A stretch of DNA of 64,000 bases from Ophiobolus disseminans (taxonomy: Eukaryota; Ascomycota; Dothideomycetes; Pleosporales; Phaeosphaeriaceae). Made by a program: the position numbers and the translations under genes. The DNA is taken from positions 186,001 through 250,000 of the forward strand of contig MU006248.1 of assembly GCA_010093685.1 (NCBI GenBank). The letters run 5' to 3'. The notes below the pieces were generated by a model. The model searched no databases. It was given only the letters and a program-made list of their open reading frames with translations, and had not been told where the DNA came from. Positions 1 to 14,121 of this stretch are shown here, piece by piece; the stretch's first letter is position 1, and each line of letters begins with the position of its first letter.

Positions 1-401
1 AAGATATGAACCTCTAGCATCACCAGCAAACTGCAGCCTTCATCAAGACGTACGCAAGCCCTAGGCACTCGTCGTATGTATGCGCTAGGCTTCACTATTA
101 ACACGCAAGCAATGTCTCAAATCTTCACCACGCCGTCACAATTGTTGAGAAAAACAGTCCAGTTCCAATCCTCAAATTAAGTTATGTACTCCGCCCAGCC
201 CTATTATCATTACACAAATGCAAGAAAGCTACAAAAGTGCAATGCAGACGCTGCAACCATGCACGTCTTTTTCGATCCAAATGCGCCAGACGCGAGACAG
301 TAAACAGAGAACGAGATTGCGCTGTAACAGCAAAGTAGATACGTCGTAGAGACATCAAATGTACAATAAAACACCGCCGACGCAAACCTGCATCGGCCAC
401 T
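1..401. other. 3' flank of the class VII chitin synthase
   Basis: This stretch lies downstream of the stop codon of the minus-strand chitin synthase and probably holds its 3' untranslated region. I see no coding sequence with recognisable protein similarity, and no RNA gene. Confidence 0.5.
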
Positions 402-3400
402 CTATCCCATGTTGGCGAGCTGCTCGTCAATGGTGTGGCTGAGGAAAATCTTCCTCTCGCCCGTGAGCTGCACCTGTAGCCGCTGTTCCGCAAGGGCAAC
501 GAGTTGCTTCTTTGTGATGCGGTCGAGGTCGGCTTCCCTCAGGCACTGCTGGACGACTTCAACAATGGTGGCGTCGTTGGGACCGTTCATCATGTTCTGG
601 AAGTTGACGGTGCTGCCTGGCCGCGACTGGTCGAAGCCAAGAGGGCTGCGTCCGCGGATCGGCGGCGTCGAAGCCATGAGGTTGTCTGAGCTCTGGAAGC
701 CGCCCAAGTTCGGTCGGCTGGCGTATGGCGATCGGTTGTAGTGGTCGCTCATTCCGCCCATGGACATCTGTCGGCCAGCGTTGGGGTTGTCTTGGTAGCG
801 GGAGAAGTTGGAGTACGTGGACTGGCGTGTCTGCATGCCCTGGTACGGGCCTGGCGATTGCGGTGGCATGTGCGAGATGTTGTGCATGTTGGACATGATG
901 GTGGACGCAGGCTTGACCGAGGAGTAGACCGAGTGCATGTCGTTCATCTCGTACGCCTCATCCTCGTAAGCGCTGAAGCCACCCTTCTCGGACGTCTGGC
1001 CGGGCACACCGCGGCGACCAGGGAGCTCGTTGCGTTCAGCGTACTCTTCCCATCGCATCATTGGGATAGCCTTGGGATCGAAACCCTCGTCGTCATGCGT
1101 AAGAGTCTTCTTGGTGCCCTTCTCTCCGATGACAACACGAGTGTTACCCCAGGAGAAATCATCCTGCTTCCAGAACGAGTACACGGGGAGAGCGAGCGAG
1201 TAAATGGGGAAGGCCAAAATGTAGATAATCATCCAGCCAACATGCTGCCACTGCCTCTTGATGATGAAAATGAGCGCCTGAAGACCGTATACAGCAGCCA
1301 GCATGATGATGGAGAACATTGGAAACTGGCCAGTTCCAGAAGCGACAGAGTAGACCAGGTAGACGAGGTAGGCGCAAATGGACGGGAGTACAAGGGTACC
1401 AAAAAGATCGATAAAGACCACAAAACGCATGGAGAAACAACAGAAACCGCACAGGTCCTTCAAGAAGACTAGCTCGGCCAGGTTGTGGATGGTGGAGTTG
1501 ATCCATCGGCGTCTCTGAGAGAGTAGAATGCTCCATGTCTCGGGGGCAGCGGTGAGGGCATACGCATCAGGAATGAACTTGTAGGACATGGTCGGGAAGT
1601 GCTTCGTCATCAGAGTGGTGAGATAACGATCCTCACCCAGCGACAGAAGATTCTTCTTGTGTAGTGTGTCAACAACGCAGTCGGCATAGTCTTTGATGAC
1701 CTTGTCGGAGATGATAAGAGGCTTGCCCTTGTCGGCTGTGCGGAGGCGGTACATGGAGAAACTAGATGTTGTTAGTAATGATCAGAGCAAGGGCGCACGT
1801 ACGTACCATCCGGGCAAGCAGGTGACACTGCCGAACAAGCTCTCAAAAGCCTTGGACAAGTGATGCGAAATGTAGTATTCGTAAACCTGGATCATAGTCC
1901 ACCAAGACCGGTCTTCGTTCTCCAGACTTGTTTCGCCACAGATACCGGCAATCTTGGAGTCATTGGCGCAACTCGCTACAAGACGGTTGAGAGAATCCGG
2001 CCTGACCATGGTATCGGCGTCGACCATGAGGAGATACTCGTACAGCTCAGGGTCGACACCAATAATGTTGTTGATTTGGTGGAACATCTCCAACTCGAGG
2101 GGATTCATGGCCGAGCGGAAGTGGACGCGGTTGAGGAAGCTCATGAGCAGGATCTGCGAGTCTCGCTTTCCACGGTTACCTGGCTTAGACTTCTGCTGTT
2201 CGGACTCCTTGCCCATCTTGACGACGACGATGTATGGTACCACATTGCCTTCAAACTCGTACAAACCGGAATAGACCTTGCCATAGTTGAGCTGTTCGCT
2301 GCCTTCACCAACGGACCAGAAGGGAAGTGCAGGGGGGTCAACCTTGGGATCAACGCCGAGAATGTCCAACACAATCTTTGGCGTAGGACGATCGTTGCCA
2401 CCGCCGACAATCATGCCATCACAAATGACACAAATGAGCTTACGCTTGTTGTCGTAGGCGAGAGCGGTCAGTGAGTCAAGACCCTTTCGAAGCTGATCCT
2501 CGCCTTCAGTGTAGGCAGGCACCTGACAAATTACGAACTTGTCCTGGTTGGCTGGGCGCTTTCGCGAACCGAGTTGGAGTGCAGCCAAGAACTTGATGAC
2601 AATGACGGAACAAAGCAGGATGGTAACGGCGAGCAAGATGTAGTCGTTGACCTGGCACTTGGGGGTCTTGCGGAAATCGGTTTTGCCCACGTAAAACATG
2701 TTGTTGAGGCACTGCATGTTGTAAGCTTGTGCGGTGCCGTTCAACTGGTTACCAAAGTCCTCAGAGATGTCGGTTCCGGCCTTGTCCTTCACCAATTGTA
2801 CGAGCTTTGGATCCAAGAACTGGTAGTTAGCCCCTTCGTTCATCATCTTCAAAGTTTTAAAGTAGTCGGTAAGATCGTAGACTTTGTCCCCCAGACGGAA
2901 CCACCTGTGATCCTGATCTGCACCCTCGTCCTTGATCGTCTTCGTGTCCCACACGAGGTCGCCTTTCCGGTATTCTTTGATCTTAGGAATGAAGACATTA
3001 GGGTACCAGTCTTCACGGCTCAACGCTTTGCTGCCGGCGTCGTTGGTCTGCGATCCAGACTTGTGAACCGCCCATGTGCTCTCGGCGGTGTCGTTGGAAA
3101 ACAGGGACATTTGGCGGTTTTGAGGGGTGTCTTCGATCAAATTTGGACACGCGAGATATAGCGGGGGCATGATATAAGGGTCCATGTTGACACCGGCCAT
3201 GGGGAGCATCCGCTCCTTGGTCACCTCGGTGTTTGAGTCGCTATGCTGTTTCTTCCAGAATGACGTCAAATCGTACACAACACCACGATGACTGACAAAG
3301 AAGTCGTCTTCACCTTGGTGGTTGGCTACTTGGCCTTGGTTCCAGACCTTGTCCTTGTTTGGGCACAAGAGTTTACCGAAGGCGACAATGTAGAAAACGA

Positions 3401-5789
3401 TGGCTCCGTTGAGCAGGAGGATCAACAAGAATAGCACAACCTTTTCTCGCCATGCCATGCGGACGTCAGGACGCTTCATCCGACCGACCCATTTCAGAAG
3501 AGGAGACGGCACCCAGAAGGTGACCATCCATACGAAGGCGATCCACATTCTTCGAGTTGCCGTAATGGGAGATTCGGTGACGATCGCGTTTCCTCCTGAC
3601 TCGGCGTCGTAGTAAGTGATGCCCTTGTTTTCGTCTCCCTTCCCACCAAGGCCGTAGTCGCCGGCGCCTTGTGCTGGGACGGTAGCTGTAGTCGGCGCAA
3701 TCGACTTGGCGTCCATCATGCTTCGCGGAGCCAAACTGGCTTGACTTTGGAAGGGGTTCTGAATGGACTGCTGCGACTCTGGGAGCGGCGGGAAAAAGGC
3801 GCTGGCGGTGGGGTTTTGGATTGGGTATCCGCTTTCCATGCCACCAGCTCCCATCATGCCTCCCATCATGTTTGGTGAAGCGTTAAAGTCTCGGGTCTTG
3901 ATGTCGATCTGAGACTCAGCTTCCCACCAGGTGCCCTCCCTAACCCACACGCGCTCAACACCCACCACTACTTCACCGTTGCTCCAGCCTCGTTGAAGGA
4001 CCCAGCTCTGGATGCCGTCTTTACCCTCCATACAGCCCAGAGGATGATAGCGTTGATAGAACTCGTTATGATCAAAGTCAGCCGTGAAGTCCAGCGAACG
4101 GTTGCGGCGATTGGCCCATTCTGGCAATCGCCATTCCCGAAGCTGCCTGGAAACAACGCCGGCCTGCCATGTCGATTGTAGGTCCTGGCTGGTTGATGTG
4201 GGAATCGAATCTGTGGGGTGGATGGCGAGTTGGAACCATACTCTGCTGCTGGCTGCGGTCAAGGGTAGATCAAAGCGACCATGCCTTCCTAACACCACGC
4301 CTTCGCCGCGGATAGGCGCCAACACTTGCTTGACAAAGTTGCCTTCGTCAGGGATCTCGTACATGATCTTCTCTAGAGTCGTCTCGCGCCTTTCGAGATC
4401 TTGCTCCTTCTCACGCATGCCAGGCCCACTGATTCCAAGATCTGCCTCGCAGTTTTGGAGAGCCTCCCTCATACCCTCGAGAACAGAGTTACCAGCAGTG
4501 GGGAACTGGACGCCGTCCTCTTTCATCTCGGCATTAATGCCTTCGCTGTCGTCGAAAACGGTACGGAGAGCTAGAGCTTTACCAAGTGCGCGGCTTGGCA
4601 CATCGACGACGGTGATATTGACAATGTCACCAGCCTCGTCGTCAGAATCGTCGGGCGTCATCTGTCCCGGCTGGCTACCATCACTACCCGAGGCGAACGC
4701 AGTTTTGGTTGCTCGGATGTCTGTCTTGATAGCAGCGTTGGCACGGGCAACCACAAAATCAACGATGGCCTCATAGATGCCTCCAATTGCGACCTCGCGC
4801 TCGTTTGAGCTAAGCTTTTGCTGAAGTAACTCGGAAGAGACATCCAACAGCTCCGCGACGTCTTCACAAGTGGATCGAAGAACGTCCTCGTCGACAAAGT
4901 AGTCCAGCGTGTTGCCCAGCTTCAGCAGCCCTGTCAGACAGCTGATGAGGTCTCGCATCTCCTGCCCCTTGATACCGATCGCCTTGAGGTTGGCACGGAA
5001 ATCCTCGGCTGCAGCAGCGTCGTCAACGTCAGGGAGGTAGTTTGGAGGGTCGTATGTTCCCGAACGGTTCAGCAGTGCGTAGTGGTTGAGAGGTTGGATG
5101 TCGAGAAACTCCCTTTCCTGCTTTGACGCAGAGCTTGAGTTGAGGTAATAGAAGACATCGAACGCGCGGAACCCAGAGTGGGCGGGGACCTGGAGAAGAC
5201 CCTGCTGAACATCCAAGCCAGAGGTGGACAGCTTGATCTCGGCACCTACGAGGGTGCCGGACAGATTGACTGTAAAGACGGCCGCCATAGCGGAATATCG
5301 AGGAGCAAAGGGATTCTGCGGTGTTACGCAGTGCGTGAAGGCTTTCAGCACCTCAAGTGCGGTGTAGAAGTTGCCAGGTAGCGACAGTGGCAGGCTCGAG
5401 ACAAATGGGGCAAAAAGCGAGGGCGTCGATTCGTGCAGCGAGCTGTTCTCATTAGCAGGTGTACCCGGTGGAAGTTACAAGATAACGTACGCCAATATGA
5501 TGCAGCCATCCTCGGCTCTTCGGCGAGCATGTTCCCAGGCCTTTCGTCCCAGCTCAAGATCAACGGTGCCTCCAATGCGGTCGTTGATGACAGACTTGGC
5601 GTTGACCCACGTATTTACAACCAAGCTGGTGCTGGCTTCAAGATTGTATGCCTGGCTTTGTTTGTACGAGGCATTGAGATAGTTGAGCAGCGTCGTGGTG
5701 GAGACTTGCGTTGGCGACTGGCCGGGGCGTGGCGCCGGCGAGGACGCGGTCGAGTAGACAGACATGCGCGAGTTGTTGACGAAACTCAT
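402..5789 (-). CDS. Class VII (CsmB-type) chitin synthase with degenerate myosin-like domain
   Basis: Membrane glycosyltransferase (GT2) that polymerises chitin from UDP-GlcNAc at hyphal tips and septa. I join three exons: 5491-5789, 1807-5442 and 402-1761, giving 1764 residues, the usual size. Both introns have GT-AG ends and a CTAAT/CTAAC branch site. The first about 700 residues resemble a myosin motor but show no P-loop. Then come a membrane segment near 717, cytochrome-b5-like segments (GVVYDLTSF near 800, KVYDLTDYF near 940), a membrane segment near 1032, the GT2 core with QRRRW at 1394-1398, a C-terminal membrane bundle, WGNTRVV, and a C-terminal DEK-type domain. The start is the ATG giving MSFVNNSRMSV. 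It faces the class V gene head to head, an arrangement kept in many ascomycetes (csmB/csmA). Class naming differs: VI in Aspergillus, VII in other schemes. Confidence 0.93.
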
Positions 5790-7586
5790 GATGGCGGGCT
5801 GAGGCGGGTCGCCCCTTCCGTGGTTGAGGCCGACGTCGATGGTAGAGGGCAGGAGCGCAGGCGGGCGAGCGAATGGTTAGGTGAGGCTCCCAATAAGTAT
5901 TCGGGAGTCGTGCGTGGTTGAAGTGGTAACGTGCAACGCTGGTAACGCTTTCACCACGGTACTAGAAACGATGTAGCGAGGGGAGGTATTAAACGACTGT
6001 ATGAAGCGAAAAGAAAATGCACACGACTTGAGAGGCTCGCCAGACGAAGACAAGAGGAGCAGTGATGTTTGTTGGCTTCAGGGCGAGTCTCCATTCCTCA
6101 GCGGCCGGGGGCTGTTGCGGCTAGAGGCTCGTTGGGGTATAGGCCGGGCGTACTGAAAGGGGGTTTTAGCAGCAAAGGGCCAACGTTTCGGGGCGATGCA
6201 GCTCACTGTCTCCACCAGCAACCGACCGAACCAGGATGGTGTGTCTTGGGTTTTCGTCGCCACGACCAGTTGCGGCGCCCGTCCGATTTGACCAATATGC
6301 GGAGTGCTGCGGCGGAGTGGCATGCAAACACGATCGCGCCCCTATTTATAGTTGGCATTTATTGTTTACAAGTAGGCACTCCCAACAGCCATCATCGCCT
6401 GGTCCCCGTGGATCTAGCTATCGATAAGACATGTCAGAGATGGCCTGGGGTTCATGGGTGCCAGTAGGGCTGGCGGGAGGGGAAGGGGGCCACCGGTAAC
6501 GAGAATGTCGAGTGCAAATCTTAATGTCCACCTCGAGCACTGCAATCTTCCGAGGTAGATTGCTTCTCGAATGCATCACGATTCACGAGGCTAGCTGGAA
6601 ATCACGTTGCATCAATCTCAGCACTGCTGACGTCAAGGACAAGGTGCTTCTTTCAGCACTGTCTCGAAGCCTCTCCACCCAATACGGACAGTCATTCACT
6701 AACGTCCCATCCGCGTTTTGCCCCGTACAGCCCTCGAGTGGAGAGCCGTGACCTCGTGGGCGGCGTCAAGAAGGTGATGCCACCACGTTGTATGCCCATC
6801 CGAAACACAGACGAGAAGTGCGGAGTGCCGTGTTGCAGATGTTGTCGTCGAGACAACACCACGACTGCATGCGCCGAAGGGTGTTCGCATTGGACCGAGG
6901 GGGAACGCGCAATCGATAGAGCTCTAGCGCGCATGGAATGGCTGCAGCGACGATCGTTCCTTCCCAGACGCGATACACTAGGGCACCGTACCGTCCGAGA
7001 CGCGAGAAGTGAAGGGCTCGCGGGCCTCTGCAGTGGCAGTCTACGCATCAATTGATGGCAACGTGGACGAGACAGCACGAGCCGGGCGCCAGATGTTCTC
7101 GTGTGCATCTCAGTCAGCAGGGGAGGTGGAAGCCGCAGCTTGTTCGAGGCATAATAGCCCCGTTCGGCGTAATCTATGTCTATTTTTTGCTTCCCCTTTT
7201 CTTTCCGGCCTGCTAGTCTCCCAGTCAACACAGACCAACGGCGGCGGCGGGCGATGGTGCCAGTGAAGCTAGACACCCTAGCAAGCCCCCCATCACTTTG
7301 ACCAGACCGCAACTCAACCCCTTTGCCGCAGTCAACGGCTCTCAACCTCAATTCCTTCGTTTGTAGCCTTTTCACCACGCTCGCTGCTTGTAATAATTCC
7401 ACCCCGACTCCCGCCAATCGCCGCTGCTCCCACGGCCTTCTACATTCCAGCGAGCCCAACCACAGCACGCGTGGTATCATCTCAAGTCACTTGTTTCAAC
7501 CACCTGCCCTGCTCCACCACCCACCGATCGCTCCTGCTTGACGTACAATCTTGCCCGCCGCTCCCACGGGGACGCGTTCGTCCACA
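5790..7586. promoter_or_regulatory. Shared intergenic region of the divergent chitin synthase pair
   Basis: This 1.8 kb stretch separates the start codons of the two motor-domain chitin synthases, so both promoters must lie here. The last about 300 bases before the class V start are pyrimidine-rich, typical of a fungal transcription start zone and leader. The stop-free frames inside it look like no known protein and I treat them as chance. I could not assign specific transcription factor sites. Confidence 0.6.
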
Positions 7587-10500
7587 ATGACCTCAAACGC
7601 GCTGCAGCAGCCGTCGCTGCCAGCCCTGCCGACCCATCAGCAGAATGACACGGGCGTCACGGGCGCCCTCGCCAGTCGCTTCCACGCACATCTGCCCATA
7701 GCTCTAATTTCATCGCACGGCTTTGTCTCCATCAACACATACACGGACGCGAGCCGGGGCGTAGATGGCGGCAAGGACGGAAGCGCACACCAGGCCGCCG
7801 AAGACCTTGCCCAGAGGGCATACATGCGACTCGGACAGCGCTCCGAGGATCAGGTGGTCGCCTATCTGTAAGTACCCAACTACGCATCCCAACAATAGCG
7901 GCTAACCACGTGCAGGGGCGACTCAGGGTCCGGCAAGACCACCATTCGCGGACACATGCTGAGGGCACTACTCAACTATTCGTCGACACCACTCTCGAAA
8001 AAGATCGAGCATGCCAACTTCGTATTCGAAGCCTTCACCACCACAAAGTCGCTCACTACCCCAATCGCGTCCAAGTCCGGCCTGCTCCTCGAGCTGCAGT
8101 ACAACACCTCGACCTCTAACCACGCCACGCTTCTCGGCGCTCAGTTCCTCGCACATCGTCTCGAGCGAAGCCGCATCGCATCTGTGCCAACGGGCGAGCG
8201 CAACTACCATGTCCTTTACTACCTCTTGGCCGGCACCAGTACAGCCGAGAAGAAGCATCTTCACCTGGATGTCATCGGGGAGGGTGGCGCTGGCAATCGA
8301 ACATCGCTGGGTGCGAACAAGAGGTGGCGGTATCTCGGCCACCCGACTCAGTTGAAAGTCGGCATCGACGATCCCAAGGGCTTCCAGGATTTCAAGACGG
8401 CACTGCGAAAGCTCGAGTTTGGCAAGGAGAGCATTGCTGGCATCTGCGAGATTATGGCCACCATTCTGCACATTGGCCAGCTGGAGTTTGAGGCTGGCCA
8501 GTCTACCACTCCGGGAGCAGACGACAGCGGCGGCTACTCACACGAAGGTGGCGAATCACTAACCGTTGTGCGCAACAAGGAATGCCTTATCCCCATCGCA
8601 CAATTTCTGGGTGTCGCAATTGCCGACCTCGAGCAGAGTCTGCGTTACAAATCCAAGACACTGTACCGGGAGCGTGTCACTGTCATGTTGGACCCCAAGG
8701 GTGCTCGCGCAAATGCGGACGAACTTGCCCGCGCCCTCTACTCGCTTTTGGTGACCTGGATCATGGAGCAGATGAACTCCAGGATCTCGGTTCTGCCGGA
8801 CCAGATATCCAACACCGTTTCTTTGGTGGATTTTCCCGGTTTCCAGCACTCGGCTGCCACTGGTTCTTCGCTGGATCAGCTGCTCAACAATGCCGCCAAT
8901 GAGAACCTCATTGCCTTTACACAAGACAGCTTCTTCAAGCGACAGATACAAGAACTGGAAGCGGAAGAGATTGCTCTGTCCGGCACAGAGTTCTACGACA
9001 ACTCGGAAGCCAAGAGTGGGCTCCTCAAGTCGGGTAATGGTCTTCTGGCTATACTGGATGACCAGATGCGCCGCGGCAAGTCTGATATGCAATATCTCGA
9101 AGTGCTCCGCAAGCGCTTCGACGGTAAGAACCCTTCGATTCAGCCCGGTAGCGCCACTGTTGTTCAGCCCGGCAGCAACTTCCCCACGCCCAACACATCT
9201 CCCGCTTTCACAATCCGACACTACTGCGGAGACGTCGACTACACTGTGGAAGGCATCTTGGAAGAAAATGCAGAGCTTATTTCGGGTGACATGATCAACC
9301 TGCTGAAATCTGCAGAGGCACCTTTCATCCAGCAACTGTTCGGACAGGAAGCATTGCACAAAATGAGCCATCCCAAGGAGAAGTCTGCTATTATGCAAGC
9401 ATCAGTCAGTTCCAAACCGACACGCATGCCGAGCATGGCACGCCGTAAGGCCGACAAGACGGGCAGATATGGCCGTCAGCTCAACGTTTTTGATGAAGAT
9501 GCGATCAGCGATGCGGAAAGCAACGTTTCCGGGTCCAGGAAGGGTGGTGACTCCACAAAGCAAACAGGTGCTGCTGGACAGACAGTCAGCGCCCTCAGGA
9601 CCATTGACACCTCCATGCGCAAGGCCAATCCCTACTTCGTCTTCTGCGTAAAGCCCAATGAGCGAAGGATTGCCAATCAGTTCGACAGCAAGTGCGTGCG
9701 CGCGCAGGTTCAAGGACTCGGTATCGCAGAGATCAGCAATCGTGTCCGCAAAGCCGATTACAGCATCTTTCTACCTTTCGCCGAGTTCTTGGGCCTGGCG
9801 CACACGGATGCTAGCATTGTTGGTAGCGAAAAGGACAAGGTCGATATGGTTCTCGACACGAAGCCATGGCGCGAGAATGAGGTCCGTGTTGGAGCTACTG
9901 GTGTCTTCCTGAGCGAAAGGTGCTGGCTTGAGCTTGCCAACCTCACGGACGCGGTTCCCTCAGCTCGTGGCTTTGCTGATTCAAACGACAATCTCCTAAC
10001 CCCGGACGCCACTCGATCTTTCGGTGACGCACGAGCGGGTCTTCTTTCGCCGTCTCCTGGTGAATTCTACAACGACAAGGGTGGTAATTACTTTGGCAGC
10101 AAAGACATCGATGCTCGCTCCGAGGCACCATCAGGCATCACGAACGGCGACATGTTCCACGGACTAGAGCAGCCCAAGGTCGTCGACGAGAAGGCGGCGG
10201 ACAAAAAGCTCAAGGAAGTTGATGTCCTTCCTGTCTCCGGTAGCAGAAAGCGATGGATGTTCATCGTCTGGTGTCTCACCTGGCTCGTCCCTGACTTTGC
10301 TATTCGGATAGTCGGACGGATAAAGCGCAAGGACGTTCGAATCGCGTGGCGCGAAAAGCTGGCCATTAACATGATTATTTGGTTAAGCTGTTCCTTCGTC
10401 GTCTTCCTCATGATCGGATTTCCTATGCTCATCTGTCCGACCCAACATGTTTACTCCACCGCGGAGTTGTCATCGTTCAACGGAAAAGGCAAAGCCCAGG

Positions 10501-13223
10501 CTTACGTCGCTATGCGAGGTGTTGTCTACGATCTAGGGAACTTCATTCCTCATCACTACCCGAATATTATCCCTCAAAAGAACCTCGAGAAGTATGCTGG
10601 AAAGGATGCGACCAACCTGTTTCCAGTTCAGGTCTCCGCTCTCTGCAATGGGGTCGACGGAGTTGTTCATCCCGGTGTCCAGCTCAACTATCGGTCCTCC
10701 AACTACACTGCGTCTACCATCCAAAGCCTCATCAGCCAAACTGATCTTAACGCAAAGTACCACGACTTCCGATGGTTTTCGAACGACTCTCGTCCCGATT
10801 GGTGGTTCGAACAACAAGTCTTCCTCAAGTCCAACTACATGAAAGGCCGCGTTGGGTTCAGTCCCGAGTATCTCAAGACTCTCTCCGAAAAGGGCGACTC
10901 GATTGCGTACATGAACGGCAAAGTCTATGATCTAACACCCTACATGCCTGGAGGGCGCGAGGTCAAGCCTGCTCCAGAAGGTAAGGAGGAGCCCGACTAT
11001 GCAGCAAACGTCAACTTTATGGATGACGGTGTTGTTTCCATCTTCCGAGTACAGTCTGGAAAGGACATAAGCAAATACTGGGATGGGCTCACCATGAGTC
11101 TGGAGAAGAAGAATGCCATGAAGATCTGCCTCGACAACCTCTTCTACGTCGGCGAGCTCGATACCAGAAATTCTGCGAAGTGTTTGTTCGCCAAGTACTT
11201 CCTACTCGCCATCTCTATTCTCCTAGTCAGTGTTATCGGATTTAAGTTTCTTGCGGCGCTTCAGTTCAGCCGGAAGACGGACCCCGAAAACATCGACAAA
11301 TTCATCATCTGCACTGTCCCAGCATATACCGAGGATGAAGAATCTCTGCGTCGTGCGATCGACTCCGCTGCCCGGATGAAGTATGACGACAAGCGTAAGT
11401 TGCTCGTCATTGTCTGCGACGGTATGATTATCGGCCAAGGCAATGACAAGCCCACTCCTCGCATTGTCCTCGATATTCTAGGTGTCCCTGAAGCTACTGA
11501 TCCCGATCCGCTCAGCTTTGAGAGTTTGGGTGAAGGTCAACGCCAGCACAACATGGGCAAATGCTACTCCGGTCTTTATGAGGTGCAGGGTCATATTGTG
11601 CCTTTCTTGGTTGTTGTCAAGGTCGGCAAGCCTTCTGAGGTCTCCAAACCTGGTAACCGAGGCAAGCGTGACTCTCAGATCATTCTCATGAGGTTCCTGA
11701 ACCGCGTGCACTACAACCTTCCGATGAGCCCTCTCGAGCTTGAGATGCATCACCAGATCCGCAACATCATCGGCGTCAATCCCACCTTCTACGAGTTTCT
11801 CTTGCAAATCGATGCCGACACGGTTGTTGCTCCCGACGCAGCTACTCGATTCGTCGCCGCCTTCCTTCACGACACTCGGCTCATCGCTATTTGCGGAGAG
11901 ACTGCTCTCACCAACGCCAAATCATCGTTTGTCACCATGATGCAAGTGTACGAATACTACATCTCTCACAACCTCACAAAGGCATTCGAGAGTCTCTTCG
12001 GCTCCGTCACTTGTTTGCCCGGTTGTTTCACCATGTACCGTATCCGTGCTGCCGAGACTGGAAAGCCACTGTTTGTCAGCAAGGAGGTTATTGAAGCCTA
12101 CCAAGAGATCCGCGTCGACACTCTGCATACCAAGAACTTGCTGCATCTCGGAGAAGATCGCTACCTGACGACGCTGTTGCTCAAGTTCCATGCCAAGTAC
12201 AAGACCAAGTACACAATGCGAGCCCATGCCTGGACTGTCGCGCCTGACAGCTGGTCGATCTTCATGTCGCAACGTCGTCGATGGATCAACTCCACGGTGC
12301 ACAACTTGATCGAGTTGATTCCTCTCCAACAACTTTGTGGTTTCTGCTGCTTCAGTATGCGCTTCGTTGTCTTCTTGGATCTGCTCTCGACTGTTGTTCA
12401 GCCTGTTATCGTCGTCTACATCGGTTACCTCATCTACCTTTTGGTGGCAACGCCGGACGTCATTCCCATCACCGCCTTCATCCTTCTTGGAGCCATCTAC
12501 GGTCTGCAAATGATTATCTTCATCATTCGACGCAAGTGGGAAATGATCGGATGGATGATCATCTACATGCTCGCAACTCCAATCTTCGCCTTTGCACTGC
12601 CGTTGTACTCCTTCTGGCACATGGACGACTTCTCGTGGGGTAACACGCGTGTCGTTACTGGAGAAAAGGGCCAAGTCATTGTGGTGTCTGATGAAGGCAA
12701 ATTCGACCCTGCCTCCATCCCCAAGAAGAGGTGGGAGGAATACCAGGCGGAGATGTGGGAGCAGCACACGATGCGGGACGACCGATCCGAGATCTCAGGC
12801 TACACGTATGCCACTCGCAAGCCATTTGGCGGCTCCATGGCTGGTTCAGAATACGGAGGCATGCCACCATCGCGACCCATGTCGCACCTCGACCTTCCGC
12901 GATATACAAGCCAACAGTCTCGTGTCAGCCTTGCTCAAAGCGGCTACGGCGGTTATGAGAGTGGCATCGAAATGTCGCAAACAGCTCACTTGCCCGCCGA
13001 CGAGGTTATCCATCAAGAGATCCGAGATATTCTTTCGACATCCGACCTCATGACAGTGACCAAGAAATCCGTCAAGGTCGAACTGGAACGCAGGTATGTT
13101 TCACTGATATCCATGTCACTGCGCTTCAACTAATAATTCTTCAGGTTTGGATGCGACCTCACGCTCAAGAAACAATTCATCGGCCAAGCTGTCGAATCAC
13201 TCCTTGTCAACGGCATACACTAG
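7587..13223 (+). CDS. Class V (CsmA-type) chitin synthase with myosin motor domain
   Basis: Chitin-polymerising membrane enzyme fused to a myosin motor-like domain, used at hyphal tips and septa. Three exons, 7587-7867, 7916-13093 and 13145-13223, give 1845 residues, the normal length. The first intron splits the codon just before the P-loop, which reads GDSGSGKT (95-102; conventional myosins have GESGAGKT). The motor-like part runs to about residue 780. It is followed by a membrane segment near 873, a cytochrome-b5-like segment (GVVYDLGNF near 955), a membrane segment near 1190, the GT2 catalytic core with QRRRW at 1546-1550, several C-terminal membrane spans, WGNTRVV, and a DEK-type C-terminal domain (about 1790-1845) completed only by the short last exon. 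The start is the first ATG in frame, giving MTSNALQQPS. It is divergent from the class VII gene and probably co-regulated. Confidence 0.95.
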
Positions 13224-14121
13224 CGACGCCCCTACTTTTTTGAAGTAGTAGCGGACTTCAGCACACATGATATGTTGATGCTTCACGAATCTACACGTCG
13301 CCCTCGAAAATCTCTCGCCGTCTCAGCACTCATTTTGTACCATCTACACCCGGGATTCAAGCGCGTCCGTCGCAAACTAGTACCTAATCATGGCATTCTC
13401 TTTCATTATTCTGGCTCATCAAGCCTTGGCTTCGGCGTTGTTGTCTGGAAATCTACGGAGTAGTAAGCTGTTTGCATCTTCTGTTTTGATCACTTGCATG
13501 GGAAGGGCAAAATATTTCGGGTTAGAGCTAGGCTACAGAGCTGCTGGGGCTATGTACATCACATAGTAATACATTGAATCTACCACATGCTGTTTTGGTC
13601 GTAGTGCATGAACGATTAGTGCTCCAGAGAAAGGTTGAGTCCAGGCACATGAGATCTCTCGGTACGTCGTGAAAGCTAGAAAATGGCTAAGCTTGACGGC
13701 TACATGTACGTATGTGAAAGTTATTCTAAATGTTTATAGAATGTTAAATCTTTAGTTCTCGCTTTCCGCGAGAGGTGAACTAAGCGTCCGTGCATTTCGG
13801 TCACTTACCCCGCCACCACCCGCCACGAACGAACAATCGATAGCACAAACAACGGCAATTTCGACAGTCAGTGTGCGTTTACCTCGCGCCTGCACTTTTT
13901 GTCGCTCTCTCCAGGCCCAGACCTTGATTGGTTCTAGCCTGACTCACTGCTGCCGGACTTTGGTCCTGTCTCCAGTCTCGCATTGCCCCAGCGCGCCCAA
14001 CTTCTGCTCCCACTGCCACCCCCGCACAGGCACCCATTTCCGACTTCACACACTCAGATATTTGCATCACTTTCGCGAACCACACCTCCACCCACGAGTC
14101 TCACGCCACACATAATTCGCA
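13224..14121. other. Intergenic between class V chitin synthase and eIF5B
   Basis: Holds the 3' region of the chitin synthase and, from about 13.8 kb, a C-rich promoter and leader for eIF5B. I see no gene here. Confidence 0.5.

Noticed and set aside
6692..7480. 262-codon minus-strand frame between the divergent chitin synthases
   Set aside because: Sequence is Arg/Ser-rich without domain character and occupies the shared promoter; no family similarity recognised.
8559..9398. 279-codon antisense frame in the class V chitin synthase (and a similar one at 11922-12767)
   Set aside because: Same codon-bias shadow effect; no start context, splice sites or protein features of their own.
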